Shown here piece after piece: positions 1 through 12,807 of a DNA stretch of 64,000 nt. Each line of letters opens with the position of its first letter. The stretch's first letter is position 1. Source of the DNA: Microvelia longipes (Eukaryota > Arthropoda > Insecta > Hemiptera > Veliidae); assembly GCA_018340805.1 (NCBI GenBank), contig JACMZG010001913.1:26912099-26976098 (forward strand), in the 5' to 3' direction. The notes beneath the pieces were generated by a model, which was given only the letters and a program-made list of their open reading frames with translations, had not been told where the DNA came from and searched no databases. The position numbers and the translations under genes were made by a program.

Positions 1-210
1 TCTTGGGCACACTGAGCCGGCCAACTCTCACCTCTTCGAGAGTGTTTTACCTTCACTTAACAGTAAATGTCTATCCCAAACTTCCATTCTAATGGAATAC
101 AAGAATTCTTGGTTAAGACAAGTCCATTTGTCAGAACCAAGAAATCCATCTGTAGCCTTGCATTTGTTATTCAGCTTTAGATTTTGAGTCCTTATTGATA
201 GCAGATCATA

Positions 211-270
<60 letters not shown>

Positions 271-3200
271 CGTATAAGGTTGAGTTAAGATGCAAGCGTT
301 TAGTTTACAAGAAAACTCTCCCTGCTAGCGGACCTCCGCAACAGATGTTTAGTCTTCAAATAACTGATTGTAATGTATTCTTTAGAATATTGCATACTAT
401 ATACAAATGTATTGGTTAATATTATGTTGTCCGAGCAACAAACGTGAGGTTAAAATTGTAATTTATTGTTATAATTTAAAATTAAAATAATTACTATTGA
501 AATAAATTTATATGTTTATAACGGTATTAATGAAGTTAAAATGAAATTTTAACAATATTGTAAAGAACATATCAAAGCTAATAAGGGAGACAAAATTATC
601 AAAAGGGAACTGGGGGGTTTAATTACATCTTCTTGATGCCGGAGAGGGAGGTTGTTCGCTTTGTAATAAAAGCCTTTTAACTATATTACGAAAAATTATT
701 TTTTCTTGACATTTTACGTGTTATGTATTATTTGCTTAATATTCTTTCTTTTCTTGCTTATTATTCTTTATTCTCTTTTGAGAAAATGAGATTATTTGAA
801 GATGTAGGCTAAGCATTAATTAATATAAGAATAAGAAGTGAGAGTAGAGAAGTAGGAGTTCTTCTTAATATAGAAATAACAAGTCTCTCAACATAAGAAT
901 ATGTCACAAAAAGCCATCATTAGTGCTAGCCTAACAAACAAATATATAAACATATCAGATATATATGAGATGGCTTAAAATAAATAGAAAAAATATTAAA
1001 AATTTATAAAAATGAAGATAGTAAAAAAATCAATTAAAAACAAAAAAAGAAAAAAAGAAATAATAGAATAAGAAATAAAAGTAAAAATAAATAAATATAA
1101 ATAAAAACACTGTTAAAACTTGTTAGAGGGTGCTAGATGATTCAACAGATCATAAATCAGAGACAGACTGACTAGTGCTGGTTTGGGTGCTCAGAAAGGG
1201 CTCAGAAGGGGCGCTTTTTTCTTCCTTTCATTAATATAGTTATCTCACTGTGTTTTTTGGCTTAAACTTTCAAGTTTTTCCAAGAACTCAATTTCCTTCC
1301 TTTTAATTACATAGTGGAGGCAACCAGCTTAGTGCGGATCATCCAAAATATTATTTTTCTATAAATGCTGGTAATACATGCTATCTGGTGCTTATACTTC
1401 TTCCAGTCTGGCCTAAATATTTGACATGGCAAGAACCGCACTGAATTTTTTAAATGCCACTACTACTTGCTTAAGGTAGAATAAGGTCTTTAACGCTGCC
1501 TTAAAAATTTCTAAGGGTCTTTTTTTGAAAAACTCTCGGGTCATTAGATTGAAGAATAGAAGTAACACGCTGGGGAAACGCTGCCAATGTACGGTATAAA
1601 GATCCAACATTTATAAATTCTCTGCATCCATTGTTTGAAGAGCTAAACGAAATTTTTTCTTACGTATACATTTTTCATTCAAGTCAATATTACAATCGCT
1701 CACCAAATCTATGCAATGTATCGTGTTTAGTTCCTTATTATATGCTTCTGTGTTGAGGGTTGTTATTAATAAATAGTAGACCAGAATATTAAACGCTGTC
1801 ATTTTATGCATCCAAGGATGTTGGGACACAACTGGAAGAACGTTGTCAGAAGCAGAAGGTTTTCTCTAGATTTCAAATCTAAGACTATTATTTTTCTTTC
1901 AAATAGTTAGATCAAGAAATTTCATCGCATGGTTAGTGAGTAAATTTAATATTCTTGAGACGAGTGTGATGTTCTTGATCAGAGCTTAGAACCAACCCAG
2001 ATTACGAACACATCATGGATGTACCATTTTCCAAAACGTAAGGATTTCGAGTGCTATCTTAAACAAACTCATGATAAAAATAACTCATAAAAATATTCGT
2101 ACCTAAAGCTCATAGAGGGGAGCTTATATATAAGCCTTCTTTGCCTTTATAAAAGTTGCCATCAAAAGAAAAATAATCTTAACTGAGACACATCTCCCAA
2201 ATTTTATTACCGAATGTTCGTCCGAAATTGCTGTAACAACAAAGTTTTAACGCAAGAGAAAAAAAACTACAACATCAAACGAAATTAGAATGTAGGAAGA
2301 TGGAAGGAGAAATAACTCAAAAGATTTGATAAAATTAAAATCTTATTAGCGAAGTCCATGACGAAAGAGCAGAAAGAAAATTCGGAAAGAGGTCGGATTT
2401 TATTTTTTTATACACATTAAAAACCCAAACGAACCTAGGTGGTAAAAAGTTCATTTGCTTCAGAAAATTTTTTCTTTATTGACAAACTTTAAACGAAAAT
2501 ATTTTTAAAACAATCCTCATATAGTATTTCACAGTTATTTAAAATTCCTTTATTCATATGTAAAACATTACAATAGACACAAACTAACAATAATTAAAGA
2601 CAGGAATGAAACCTCCAACTTAAGGACATTCGATGTCCTGTACTTTTGAGGGGGTTTAGACACAAGCCAATTTTGCATGCGTGTAATGTTGAGGAGGTAT
2701 TTTAATAGGATGCTATGCAACATTTTCCTTAAATAAAGAAGATTATTACGTCTTTTAGAAATATGCTGATTAAAAAATAAGATAAAGATAAATTACATTT
2801 TTTCATTTGTACGATTCAATGAGAAATGTTTTGAGATCATTTTTATAAGATGATTCATAAATGATGTATTTTAGTCTGTCTGTTAAAGCTAATTACTTTA
2901 TTTTACCACTGTCGCTGCCCAGTTGTTCTCACAAATGGGGTCTGAAACAATATTTACTTATTATACCTGGTTTAATTTTTTCTAGTTTAATTTCCGAATT
3001 AAGCCTTATAAGAGAGGCTACTAAATACTAAATAATTTATTCAGGTGAAATGTATGCAATGACTTACATAATGGAAGAGATGGTATAAAGCCAAGTTTAT
3101 TCAAAATTATTCTTATGATATGGGTATCTGAGCAATTCTAAGCGAGTTTAGATTGGTACAGAATGCAGATCCAATAATTCAATAATTCCGTTATTAGGAA

Positions 3201-3796
3201 TAGAGTCTGAGAAAGAAAATATTTAAGAATGCAAATGCATAATATAGTGAGAGAAAAAGTCTAAAGATAGGAATTTTCTAGCATGTCTAAGTAGATGAGT
3301 AAGTTGTCTGATTTTAGTAGTTATCTTAGCTATGTGTGGCTTCCAATTAAGGTTATTATCAAGTGTAATGCAATATATATTTTGCCTCACAAGCAGATCT
3401 TGTGCTTGAGCAGTGGTATGGATTAGACGCTTCAGTGCACCCCACTGTCAAGTTTTACCTTGAGTACTACTTAAGGCTAAGCGTTTCGATGCAATTAAAA
3501 TTATATATATTTTGTTTGACCAATGTTTAACATTAGCCTGTTCTCATAATCCAGCCCATTTTTAACTTAGTTGGCTCAGTTTCAGCTACTTAAAAAACTT
3601 ATAAAAAAGTTTTCTTCATCAAATTTTGTAACAACATTTGATTTCGTCACCAGATAAAGGGAGTTCGCAGGCCTCTTAGGAGGCATTTAATTTTATTTGT
3701 ATGTGTGCTGTTTGTGTGAGTTCCAGTGACATGCATTACATTTGCTATGTTTGTAGTATTAACTTATATAAACTTAGACTAAAAGTTTATTATTAT
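1..3796. other. AT-rich intergenic stretch, no gene seen
   Basis: I see no supportable coding region here. Open frames are short, compositionally AT-driven and have no family resemblance. A TA microsatellite lies near 211-270 and A-rich tracts near 1000-1110. Nothing resembles a tRNA, and no convincing transposase was recognised. Confidence 0.5.
211..270. repeat. TA dinucleotide microsatellite
   Basis: An almost pure run of alternating T and A with small interruptions. The Tyr/Ile-rich open frame that runs over it is a translation of the microsatellite, not a gene. Confidence 0.9.
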
Positions 3797-4171
3797 TTTG
3801 CAATTCAATGCTACTTGTGATTATTTGTCAGATTCTTAAGGGTGAATCACATCGCTCAGTTTCTGTTCATTAATACTTCTTGTATTATATTATAGATGAC
3901 AAAACCAACAACCCACAATGGCCTAGAGATGCTGACGGAAACCCACTCCCACAGGGACCAGACGGAAGACCAAAATGGCCAACTGATAATAATGGAAACC
4001 CATGGTCTGTAAGCCCAGATGGCAAACCTAAGAATTCAGATGTACTATTAGGTAAGCTTTTTCAAGTTGTTTAGAATTTTTTGGCAAATTTAATTCCACA
4101 AGTCATCGTTTCGACTTATCATTCATTAGGTGTTACTCTTAGTGAGAGTATAGAATACAGAACGTATTTCA
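3797..4171 (+). pseudogene. Orphan copy of the A-type exon with intron flanks
   Basis: This is one isolated half-unit of the exon array found from 12.8 kb onward. It has the array's upstream intron sequence (from about 3797), an acceptor ending TATTATAG, a full-length 156-bp A exon at 3896-4051, a GTAAGC donor and about 120 bp of the array's downstream intron. The similarity stops abruptly at about 4171. The exon is open in phase 1 and encodes the NNPQWPRDADGNPLPQGPDG type module, with substitutions absent from the array copies (D for K in TDKNG, S for P in NPWPV, S for P in KNPDV, L for P in VPLG). It lies about 3.3 kb upstream of the candidate promoter and 4.8 kb upstream of the start codon of the gene that uses these modules. 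It is therefore probably a displaced relic. It could still be spliced if transcription starts further upstream than I infer, or be a sign of misassembly. Confidence 0.75.
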
Positions 4172-4215
4172 AACTTTATAAAACAAGTTTTAAATTAATA
4201 AAAGAAAAAGTGTCT

Positions 4216-4275
4216 CCACAAAACTAACTTTATTGGCAAAGCGCTTTCAACCTAACTAGAGGCCATCATCAGTGA
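4216..4275 (-). ncRNA. Hammerhead-ribozyme-like motif, isolated copy
   Basis: On the minus strand CTGATGA lies at 4272-4266 and GAAA at 4248-4245. They are separated by 17 nt whose ends can pair (GGCCT with AGGTT). GAAA is followed by AGCGCT-type palindromic pairing that could form a minimal stem III. The order CUGANGA, stem II, GAAA, stem III is that of a type I hammerhead. An extra U next to the core in stem II and a weak stem I make activity uncertain. The core is close to the one in the satellite units at 33.9-38.7 kb. Confidence 0.35.
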
Positions 4276-4310
4276 ATAACCGTTGAGATGTTAATGAAGT
4301 AGAGAAGTGA

Positions 4311-4370
4311 GTCTATGTTTTCTTACTAGGTATTTGAGTCCGACTCATTACCTAGTAAGAAAATATAGAC
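4311..4370. repeat. Inverted repeat (22-bp arms)
   Basis: The arms 4311-4332 and 4349-4370 are complementary at 21 of 22 positions. The loop itself contains the palindrome GAGTC/GACTC. It could be a small MITE core or a template-switch scar. Confidence 0.8.
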
Positions 4371-4596
4371 CCATCCAACATCATTCTCATCAAACATGGA
4401 ATCATCTAATTCAGTTGAAACCAGTCTCAATCGATTAAGATTGTCATCTACCTGAATATGTAATACCTTGTTTTAAGAATATTTTGAGCTTCAAAAATTT
4501 CTTTCCATGACGTCATAACTTGGGATAATGGCATCAGACTTTTTCCAAACAGTTGGCCTCGTAACCTCTACAACATCCTGCGATATGCTACGTTTC

Positions 4597-4657
4597 GTTT
4601 CGATTTGAGAAATCCTTTTCTCAAATCGAACAATAACTCTTTGAGAGTTATTGTTCG
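4597..4657. repeat. Two adjacent hairpins
   Basis: The first inverted repeat spans 4597-4630 (arms of about 15 bp, TTTCGATTTGAGAAA and its complement). The second spans 4627-4657 (14-bp perfect arms, CGAACAATAACTCT). They share four bases, giving back-to-back cruciform potential immediately before a TA microsatellite. Confidence 0.8.
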
Positions 4658-4696
4658 CCATACAAAAAATAGATCTTGTACACACACACACTAAAG

Positions 4697-7305
<2,609 letters not shown>

Positions 7306-7312
7306 TATATAA
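7306..7312 (+). promoter_or_regulatory. Candidate TATA box of gene 1
   Basis: TATATAA is preceded by a G-run. An ATCA initiator-like sequence about 30 bp downstream (7337-7340) would place the start near 7340. A clean splice donor (TCAG/GTAATT) follows at 7375, giving a short non-coding first exon. The link to gene 1 is inferred from position and from the splice acceptor just before its ATG. Confidence 0.45.
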
Positions 7313-7339
7313 TCCTGGGTTTGAGGCGAAATTGACATC

Positions 7340-7374
7340 AATTCCTTCCTCTTCCTTCATTGGGTGGGAATCAG
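7340..7374 (+). other. Candidate 5'UTR exon of gene 1
   Basis: This is a pyrimidine-rich leader between the inferred start site and the donor GTAATT at 7375. It would join the acceptor TTTCAG ending at 8831, leaving a 9-nt leader (GATAGGAAG) before the ATG at 8841. The intron would be 1,457 bp. Only RNA data can confirm it. Confidence 0.4.
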
Positions 7375-8831
7375 GTAATTAATTAATTAGTTATACTTTT
7401 TTGTTCTACTAGTATAAGCGAATTAAATTTTAGTTCTAATTCATATATTTTAATATTTTTCGCGAATTAAAAATTATTACAATTTTACTAACCGAATTTG
7501 TTTTAAAATTGCATTTAACTGCAATACCTATTAATTCCAATTTAAGAAAGGATCGAGTAGAAAGAGAAACATATTCAGGGTGGTATCTCCTCGCATAACT
7601 CTGCTCCTAATCCCCACCCTAACTATGTTGGCTCTTCAAATTTAACCAACTAATTAATTTTTTTCACACGTCTATCTAGCATGAAAATCGGATGCAAGGC
7701 CCTCTAAATTTAGAAATTTAAATTTGTGTATACAATGATATGGAGTGTTTATAAAAACTGCATCAGGTCGAAAACAAATTTGTACCATATACTTCTATAT
7801 GAAGTAACAATATATCATATACCATATACTTCTATATGAAGTAAACAAATATCATATACTTCTAGTATGAGATATTGGATGTACGGATGGATGAATTGGA
7901 TAAATAGACATATTGGATACTAATATCTCATACTTTCAGAATGAGAGCATGCTCTGAAGCGCATTTGCTTCAGAGCATACTTTAGGCACACCAATCATCT
8001 ATTACACATTTCTAAATGGAAATTAATTACATATGCGTTTTGTGCACTAAACAATAGCTTAAAAAATATAGAAAGGTTTGTACCAAATCGTTTTTAATAT
8101 CTTGAAGTCTCTTAATAGATTCCATATCATTATGCATGAATTTATTTTTTTGCACACAGCATGATTACTATACTTGACAGACGATTAAAAAGATTACAAT
8201 TTGAACTTAACTAAGGTACGCGCCAACAAAAATCGGGTACAGGGTACCTTGGAACTTTTACTCACCTACAATGGATTCGCTCTGCTCACCCTCTCTACTC
8301 GACTCGCTTCGCTTTTCCTCAGAATATACAATTCACCAACTTTATTCTGCATCACTTCTTGGAAATCACTTCTTTCGTAATAGAGTAATTATATTAGATT
8401 TATAGCCAGCGATCACCCATCCAGAACTGACCTCGCTCGATGCTGCTTAACTTTTATCATCCAACAAACACCATAGATTTACTTGCTGTATTGAAACGAA
8501 TTAAGTATATTTATTTAACATAAATGAGTATACTTTTACTAAATTTTAACACAGTTACATTATTTTCCGATTTTTTAAAAAGGATTTATAATTTATTTAA
8601 TAAAAATTAATCTAATGTTTTTAATATTATGGAATTTGACAATATGTAGGTCTTATATATATGTCCATATGCGGGCCAATTTCAAACCTATAAACAAATT
8701 ATTCTGCGTTTGATGAATTTTCGGAAGTTTTGCTAAGCCGTTATTAGTGACCTCATAAAAAATATTTTTCTGATAACACATGTAAACCTAAATATTATTT
8801 TTTCCCACATTTCAATCCTAATGTGTTTCAG
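7375..8831 (+). other. Candidate first intron (5'UTR) of gene 1
   Basis: Non-coding. It contains the hairpin 7949-7978 (12-bp arms, ATGCTCTGAAGC) and a 5S-rRNA-related repeat in reverse orientation at 8235-8451. A degenerate duplicated motif around CATATACTTCTATATGAAG lies at about 7785-7865. Confidence 0.4.
8235..8451 (-). repeat. 5S-rRNA-related SINE-like repeat, copy 1
   Basis: On the minus strand, 8451-8405 closely follows the 5S rRNA internal promoter region: GTTAAGCAGC, then a CGAGCG segment, then TGGATGGGTGATCGC. The adjoining body (down to about 8235) shares segments such as TCTGAGGA and AAGTTCC with the copy at 58.37 kb. A 5S head joined to an unrelated body resembles 5S-derived SINEs (SINE3 type). 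A chance pair of 5S pseudogenes is less likely because the bodies also match. Confidence 0.5.
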
Positions 8832-8840
8832 GATAGGAAG

Positions 8841-10431
8841 ATGAAGCCTTTAGTGCTACTTCTGGCATTTGGACTCTTAGCAAGTCATGTCGATGCCGGA
8901 GCAAGAAAACGTATAAAAATACAGTTTGGCGGAAAATTTGGAATTGGACCAGGAAGTGGAGGAAGCGGGGATGAGGAGGTAACAGGATCCGCAGGAGGTC
9001 TTAGTTCTGGGGCTTTTCCGTCTTTAGGCTCTCCCAGCCTAAGCTCGTTGGCACCCTCTATATCCGTAGGTGCAAACGCTAAAGCTGGGGTGAGACTATA
9101 CGATAGTAACGGTCGACCATACTGGCCTTCAGACCCTAATGGATCACCTTTTGGAAGACGGGGTCCTGACGGTACACCAAATTGGCCGCTGGACGATAGG
9201 GATAATCCTTTGCCTGTTTTAGGTAACGATGGTAAAAAGTATTTACCCTCCGCTTCAGACGGAAAGCCATACTGGCCAAAACATACTGACGGATACCGAG
9301 TAAGGCTGATAGGCGATAACGGTATGCCTTATTGGCCCACAGGTCCAGACAACAAACCTTTAGGCTTGATTAAAGAAGATGGAAAGCCTGTTCAACCTTT
9401 GAATTTAGATAACTCACCATATGCTCCTAGTGGACCAGACGGTGTACCGAATTGGCCCATTGGACCTGATGGTAGACCTTATTGGCCAAATGGTAAAAAT
9501 GGCGATCCTAAATGGAGTGTTAGTCCTGATGGCAAACCTCTTGGTCCTACTGAACCAGACGGTACTACCTATTGGCCTAAAGAACCTAGCGGAAAACCTT
9601 TTGGGCTCACATTAGATGACGGAAAACCATATTGGCCAATAGGCAAAGATGGGAAACCTAAACCAGTCACTGGACCAAACGGCAAGCTCTATTGGCCGAC
9701 TGGACCTGATGGATTAGCTTTTTGGCCACTTGACATAAACGGAAAACCTGTAGTACATTTCGACGCAAGCGGAAATCCATTTTGGCCGAGAGGAATAGAT
9801 GGTAATCCTTTGGGGCTAATAGGCGATGATGGTAAACCCTACGTGCCTACCACTCCCAGCGGTAATCCATACGGACCTGTCAATCAAAATGGTAAACTAG
9901 AATGGCCAATCGGGCCTGACGGAAGACCCTACATTCAAAGAAATCCGTCTCAGCCAAACACATACCAAAGTAATAACAAAGCCAACTTAAGAGTCGAAAT
10001 TATTGGATTTGATGGAAAGTCATACTGGCCAAAAGATTCGAATAATAAAAAATTCGGGCAGTTAGGACCTGATGGTAAACCATCTTGGCCTATTGGTTAT
10101 GACGGCAAACCATTAGGATTGCCTGGATCAGATGGAAAAACATACTGGCCTGCAGGACCCGACGGCAAACCATATTGGCCAGTAGATAACAATGGATATC
10201 CTCTTCGCTTTATTGGATCAGACGGTAGACCGTACTGGCCTTCAGGTCCAGATGGCAAACCTCTAGGATTGGTTGGACCTGACGGCCCGTACCAACCGAA
10301 AGACCAATCAGGTAAACCAGCTTCACCCACTGGACCAGACGGAAAACCTTACTGGCCTACAGGACCTGATGGAAGATTATATTGGCCTAATGGGCCAAAT
10401 GGAGGACCACACTGGACCAAAAGACCTGACG
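8841..10431 (+). CDS. Gene 1, first coding exon: signal peptide plus PYWP repeats
   Basis: This exon opens the giant secreted protein. The ATG at 8841 follows the acceptor TTTCAG (ends 8831) and begins a typical signal peptide, MKPLVLLLAFGLLASHVDA, with likely cleavage before GARKR. After a Gly/Ser-rich linker (about residues 25-90) the rest is a degenerate 10-12-residue repeat around GPDGKPYWPTG, rich in Gly, Pro, Asp, Lys and aromatic residues. The exon ends inside a GGT codon at a GTAAGT donor (10432), so the intron is phase 1. Intron retention would add 15 residues and stop at 10478. The composition suggests an extracellular, perhaps structural or adhesive, repetitive protein, but no function is known to me. 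The signal peptide and splicing are clear from the sequence; the role is not. Confidence 0.85.
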
Positions 10432-11121
10432 GTAAGTTTATAGTATTTATGGTTATATTTACGCTTGTTGTTGCATAAACATTTCAGTACATTTTAGTTT
10501 CAATTCACGTAAAAAGTAAAAAGAAATCTGCATCCCTATTTTTAAAAATGATTTTTTGACTTTAACTGAAACTATAGAGTAGAAGACAAACAGACTTTGT
10601 GTAGGGTTTTCTTTTAAGTATTATTATAATTACAATTTGCATATCAAACTAATTTAACATAAAAATATGGACGGTCCAAAAACTACTGCCCTGCTGAACA
10701 CATTACAGAGACATACATTATTACATTAGACATGGTCATAAAACAGAGAGGCTATCCATTTTCATTCCATTTTCAATAGCTATCCATTTTCATAGATAGC
10801 TATTGTGCTCTGTTTCTATTTTAACTTTTAAATTTATTAGCAAATTTTTTTATTATTTTTCCACTTTAAATTATTTCTCATAATTATGGATTAAATTAAT
10901 TTTTAAACTTTCCTTGTTTTCTTTTAAGAATATTATCTCCTGTAAGATAACTCTCTAGTAAAAGTCTTTATAATATATGCGTAAGCTTATCATATTAATA
11001 GATTCTATATCTGTTGATTGTACCCACGTAAAAACTCAATATTATTATTCAAATAAAATGTTGTTCTTTCTTTATTCTCAATGAATGTATTATCATATTT
11101 ATAGCGCTATTACATTTTTAG
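10432..11121 (+). other. Intron of gene 1
   Basis: Phase-1 intron with a GTAAGT donor at 10432 and a TTTTTAG acceptor ending 11121. It includes a partly duplicated TCCATTTTCAT / ATAGCTATC segment near 10750-10805. No gene is seen inside. Confidence 0.85.
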
Positions 11122-12204
11122 GTAAACCTTCTGGACCGGAAGATAGAGATGGAAAGCCATATTGGCCAAGAAAACCTGACGGAACACCATTTGGGAATGT
11201 AGACTATTATGGAAGACCATATTGGCCCATTGGTGTCGATGGAAGTCCCTTGGCTGTTACTGGACTAGACGGGAAACCATATCGTCCTACAGGACCAGAT
11301 GGTAAACCTTATTGGCCAATGGGTGCTGATGGTCAACCTGCATTACTCGTTGATGAAACTGGAACTCCTTACTGGCCACACGGAAACGACGAAAAACTAT
11401 TAGGCCTTTCAGGTCCCAATGGTGAACCGTACATACCTAAAGATAGAGATGGTAAAAATATTGTCCCCACAAATAGAGAAAACAAGCCATACTGGCCCAC
11501 TGGACCTGATGGCAAAACGTACTCCCCTACTAAGCTTCCAACTGATCCGACATGGCCATTAAGGCCTGACGGTTTCCAAGATTGGCCGAGGGATCCATTA
11601 GGTAAACCTCTACCAGCTGATGAAGCCGGTAAACCAAGCTGGCCTAAAGATAAAGATGGCAAACCTTTACCAGTAGGAGTAGATGGGAGACCAATCTGGC
11701 CTGTCGATGATGACGGAGACCAATTACCAGTAGGTCCTAAGGAGACACCTTTGAGCAAGATACTAGATGAACTTGAGAAAGCATTAATGCCAAAGGGACC
11801 TGATGGAGTACCACAATGGCCAACTGACCGTGATGGAAATCCGTTCCCGGAAGCACCAAATGGAAATCCTAGATGGCCTACAGACTCAGCTGGGAATCCC
11901 TTGCCTAAAGGACCTGACGGAAAACCATTTAATCCTAAAGGACCAAACGGTTTTCCAGTGCTAATAGGCCCTGAAGGAAAACCCCAATGGCCAACAGATA
12001 CCGATGGGAACCCACTTCCTCAAGGACCAGACGGCAAACCCAAATGGCCAACAGATGAAAACGGAGTACCGTTCCCAATGGGACCAGATGGAAAACCCTA
12101 TGATCCAAAAAGACTAGACGGGCCACCAAAACCTAAACCAGATGTGGAGGAGCAAAGACCAACTAGCCCAGAAAATATACATACGACTCCAAGTTTACCT
12201 AACG
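11122..12204 (+). CDS. Gene 1, second coding exon: PYWP/PQWP repeats
   Basis: Continues the repeat protein in frame: the split codon gives GKPSGP after joining. The first half keeps the DGKPYWP-type repeat. The second half (from about 11780) shifts to modules such as DGVPQWPTDRDGNP and EGKPQWPTDTDGNP, which are the same style as the A and B exons downstream. This exon therefore looks like the source or nearest relative of the amplified exons. It ends AAC G/GTAGAT at 12205, again phase 1. An insertion, KETPLSKILDELEKALMP (about 11738-11791), is the only stretch here that looks helical rather than repetitive. Confidence 0.85.
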
Positions 12205-12807
12205 GTAGATATTTTAATTATATATTTTTAATAATATGATATTGCCTTGAAACACAAAATAATACAAACTAAATGCTAATAAGCTTAAAAACTATTAGTA
12301 ATAGTCAAGACCAATTTATTAAACATGTACGAGGAAGATTTATTTGCCAAATTTAAGTTTTAGCTTCCTTGTAGTGTATAAATTATTGTTCATACTTCTT
12401 ATACTTAGATAAAAAATAATATTTCAATCTAAAATTATAATCCTTAAGAGTATTAACAACATCTTGTTCTTAACATTAAATTAACGGATGTCTCTATTAC
12501 AAAGTCGCTAAATAGAAAATTTGTTCTAACGAAATAGATGACAGCAAGAGGTATATTCAACCTAAAGAAGAGTTAGGCCATCATCAAATTAAATAATTTA
12601 GTTTCTTTCTACAAGTTTTAAATTGTTTTCTAGACACAATCAATCACAATCACTAAGCGATTCTAAATCTCATCGCTCAGTTTCTGTTCATTTATCCAGA
12701 ATCACCTGAAGGTACCATCTGAGTTCTTTTTTATTTTTTTCAATTTAATGCTACTTGTAATTATTTGTCAGTTTCTGTTCATTAATACTTCTTGTATTAT
12801 ATTATAG
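12205..12807 (+). other. Intron leading into the exon array, with relics
   Basis: It contains a degraded hammerhead-like/repeat copy on the minus strand at about 12548-12590 (GATGATGGCCT ... AGGTTGAAT). At about 12670-12720 there is a chimeric array edge: A-type upstream intron joined directly to the last bases of a B exon (CCAGAATCACCTGAAG) and its donor region, with no acceptor. This marks the left recombination edge of the array. Confidence 0.6.

Noticed and set aside
195..419. Tyr/Ile-rich frames over TA tracts here and near 4.65-4.9 kb
   Set aside because: Translation of a dinucleotide repeat.
1413..1829. Two adjacent short minus-strand frames
   Set aside because: No recognisable family, no splice context, separated by a stop; background for this composition.
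11369..11758. 129-residue minus-strand frame
   Set aside because: Antisense shadow of the PYWP repeat exon; codon pattern and splice sites support the plus strand.
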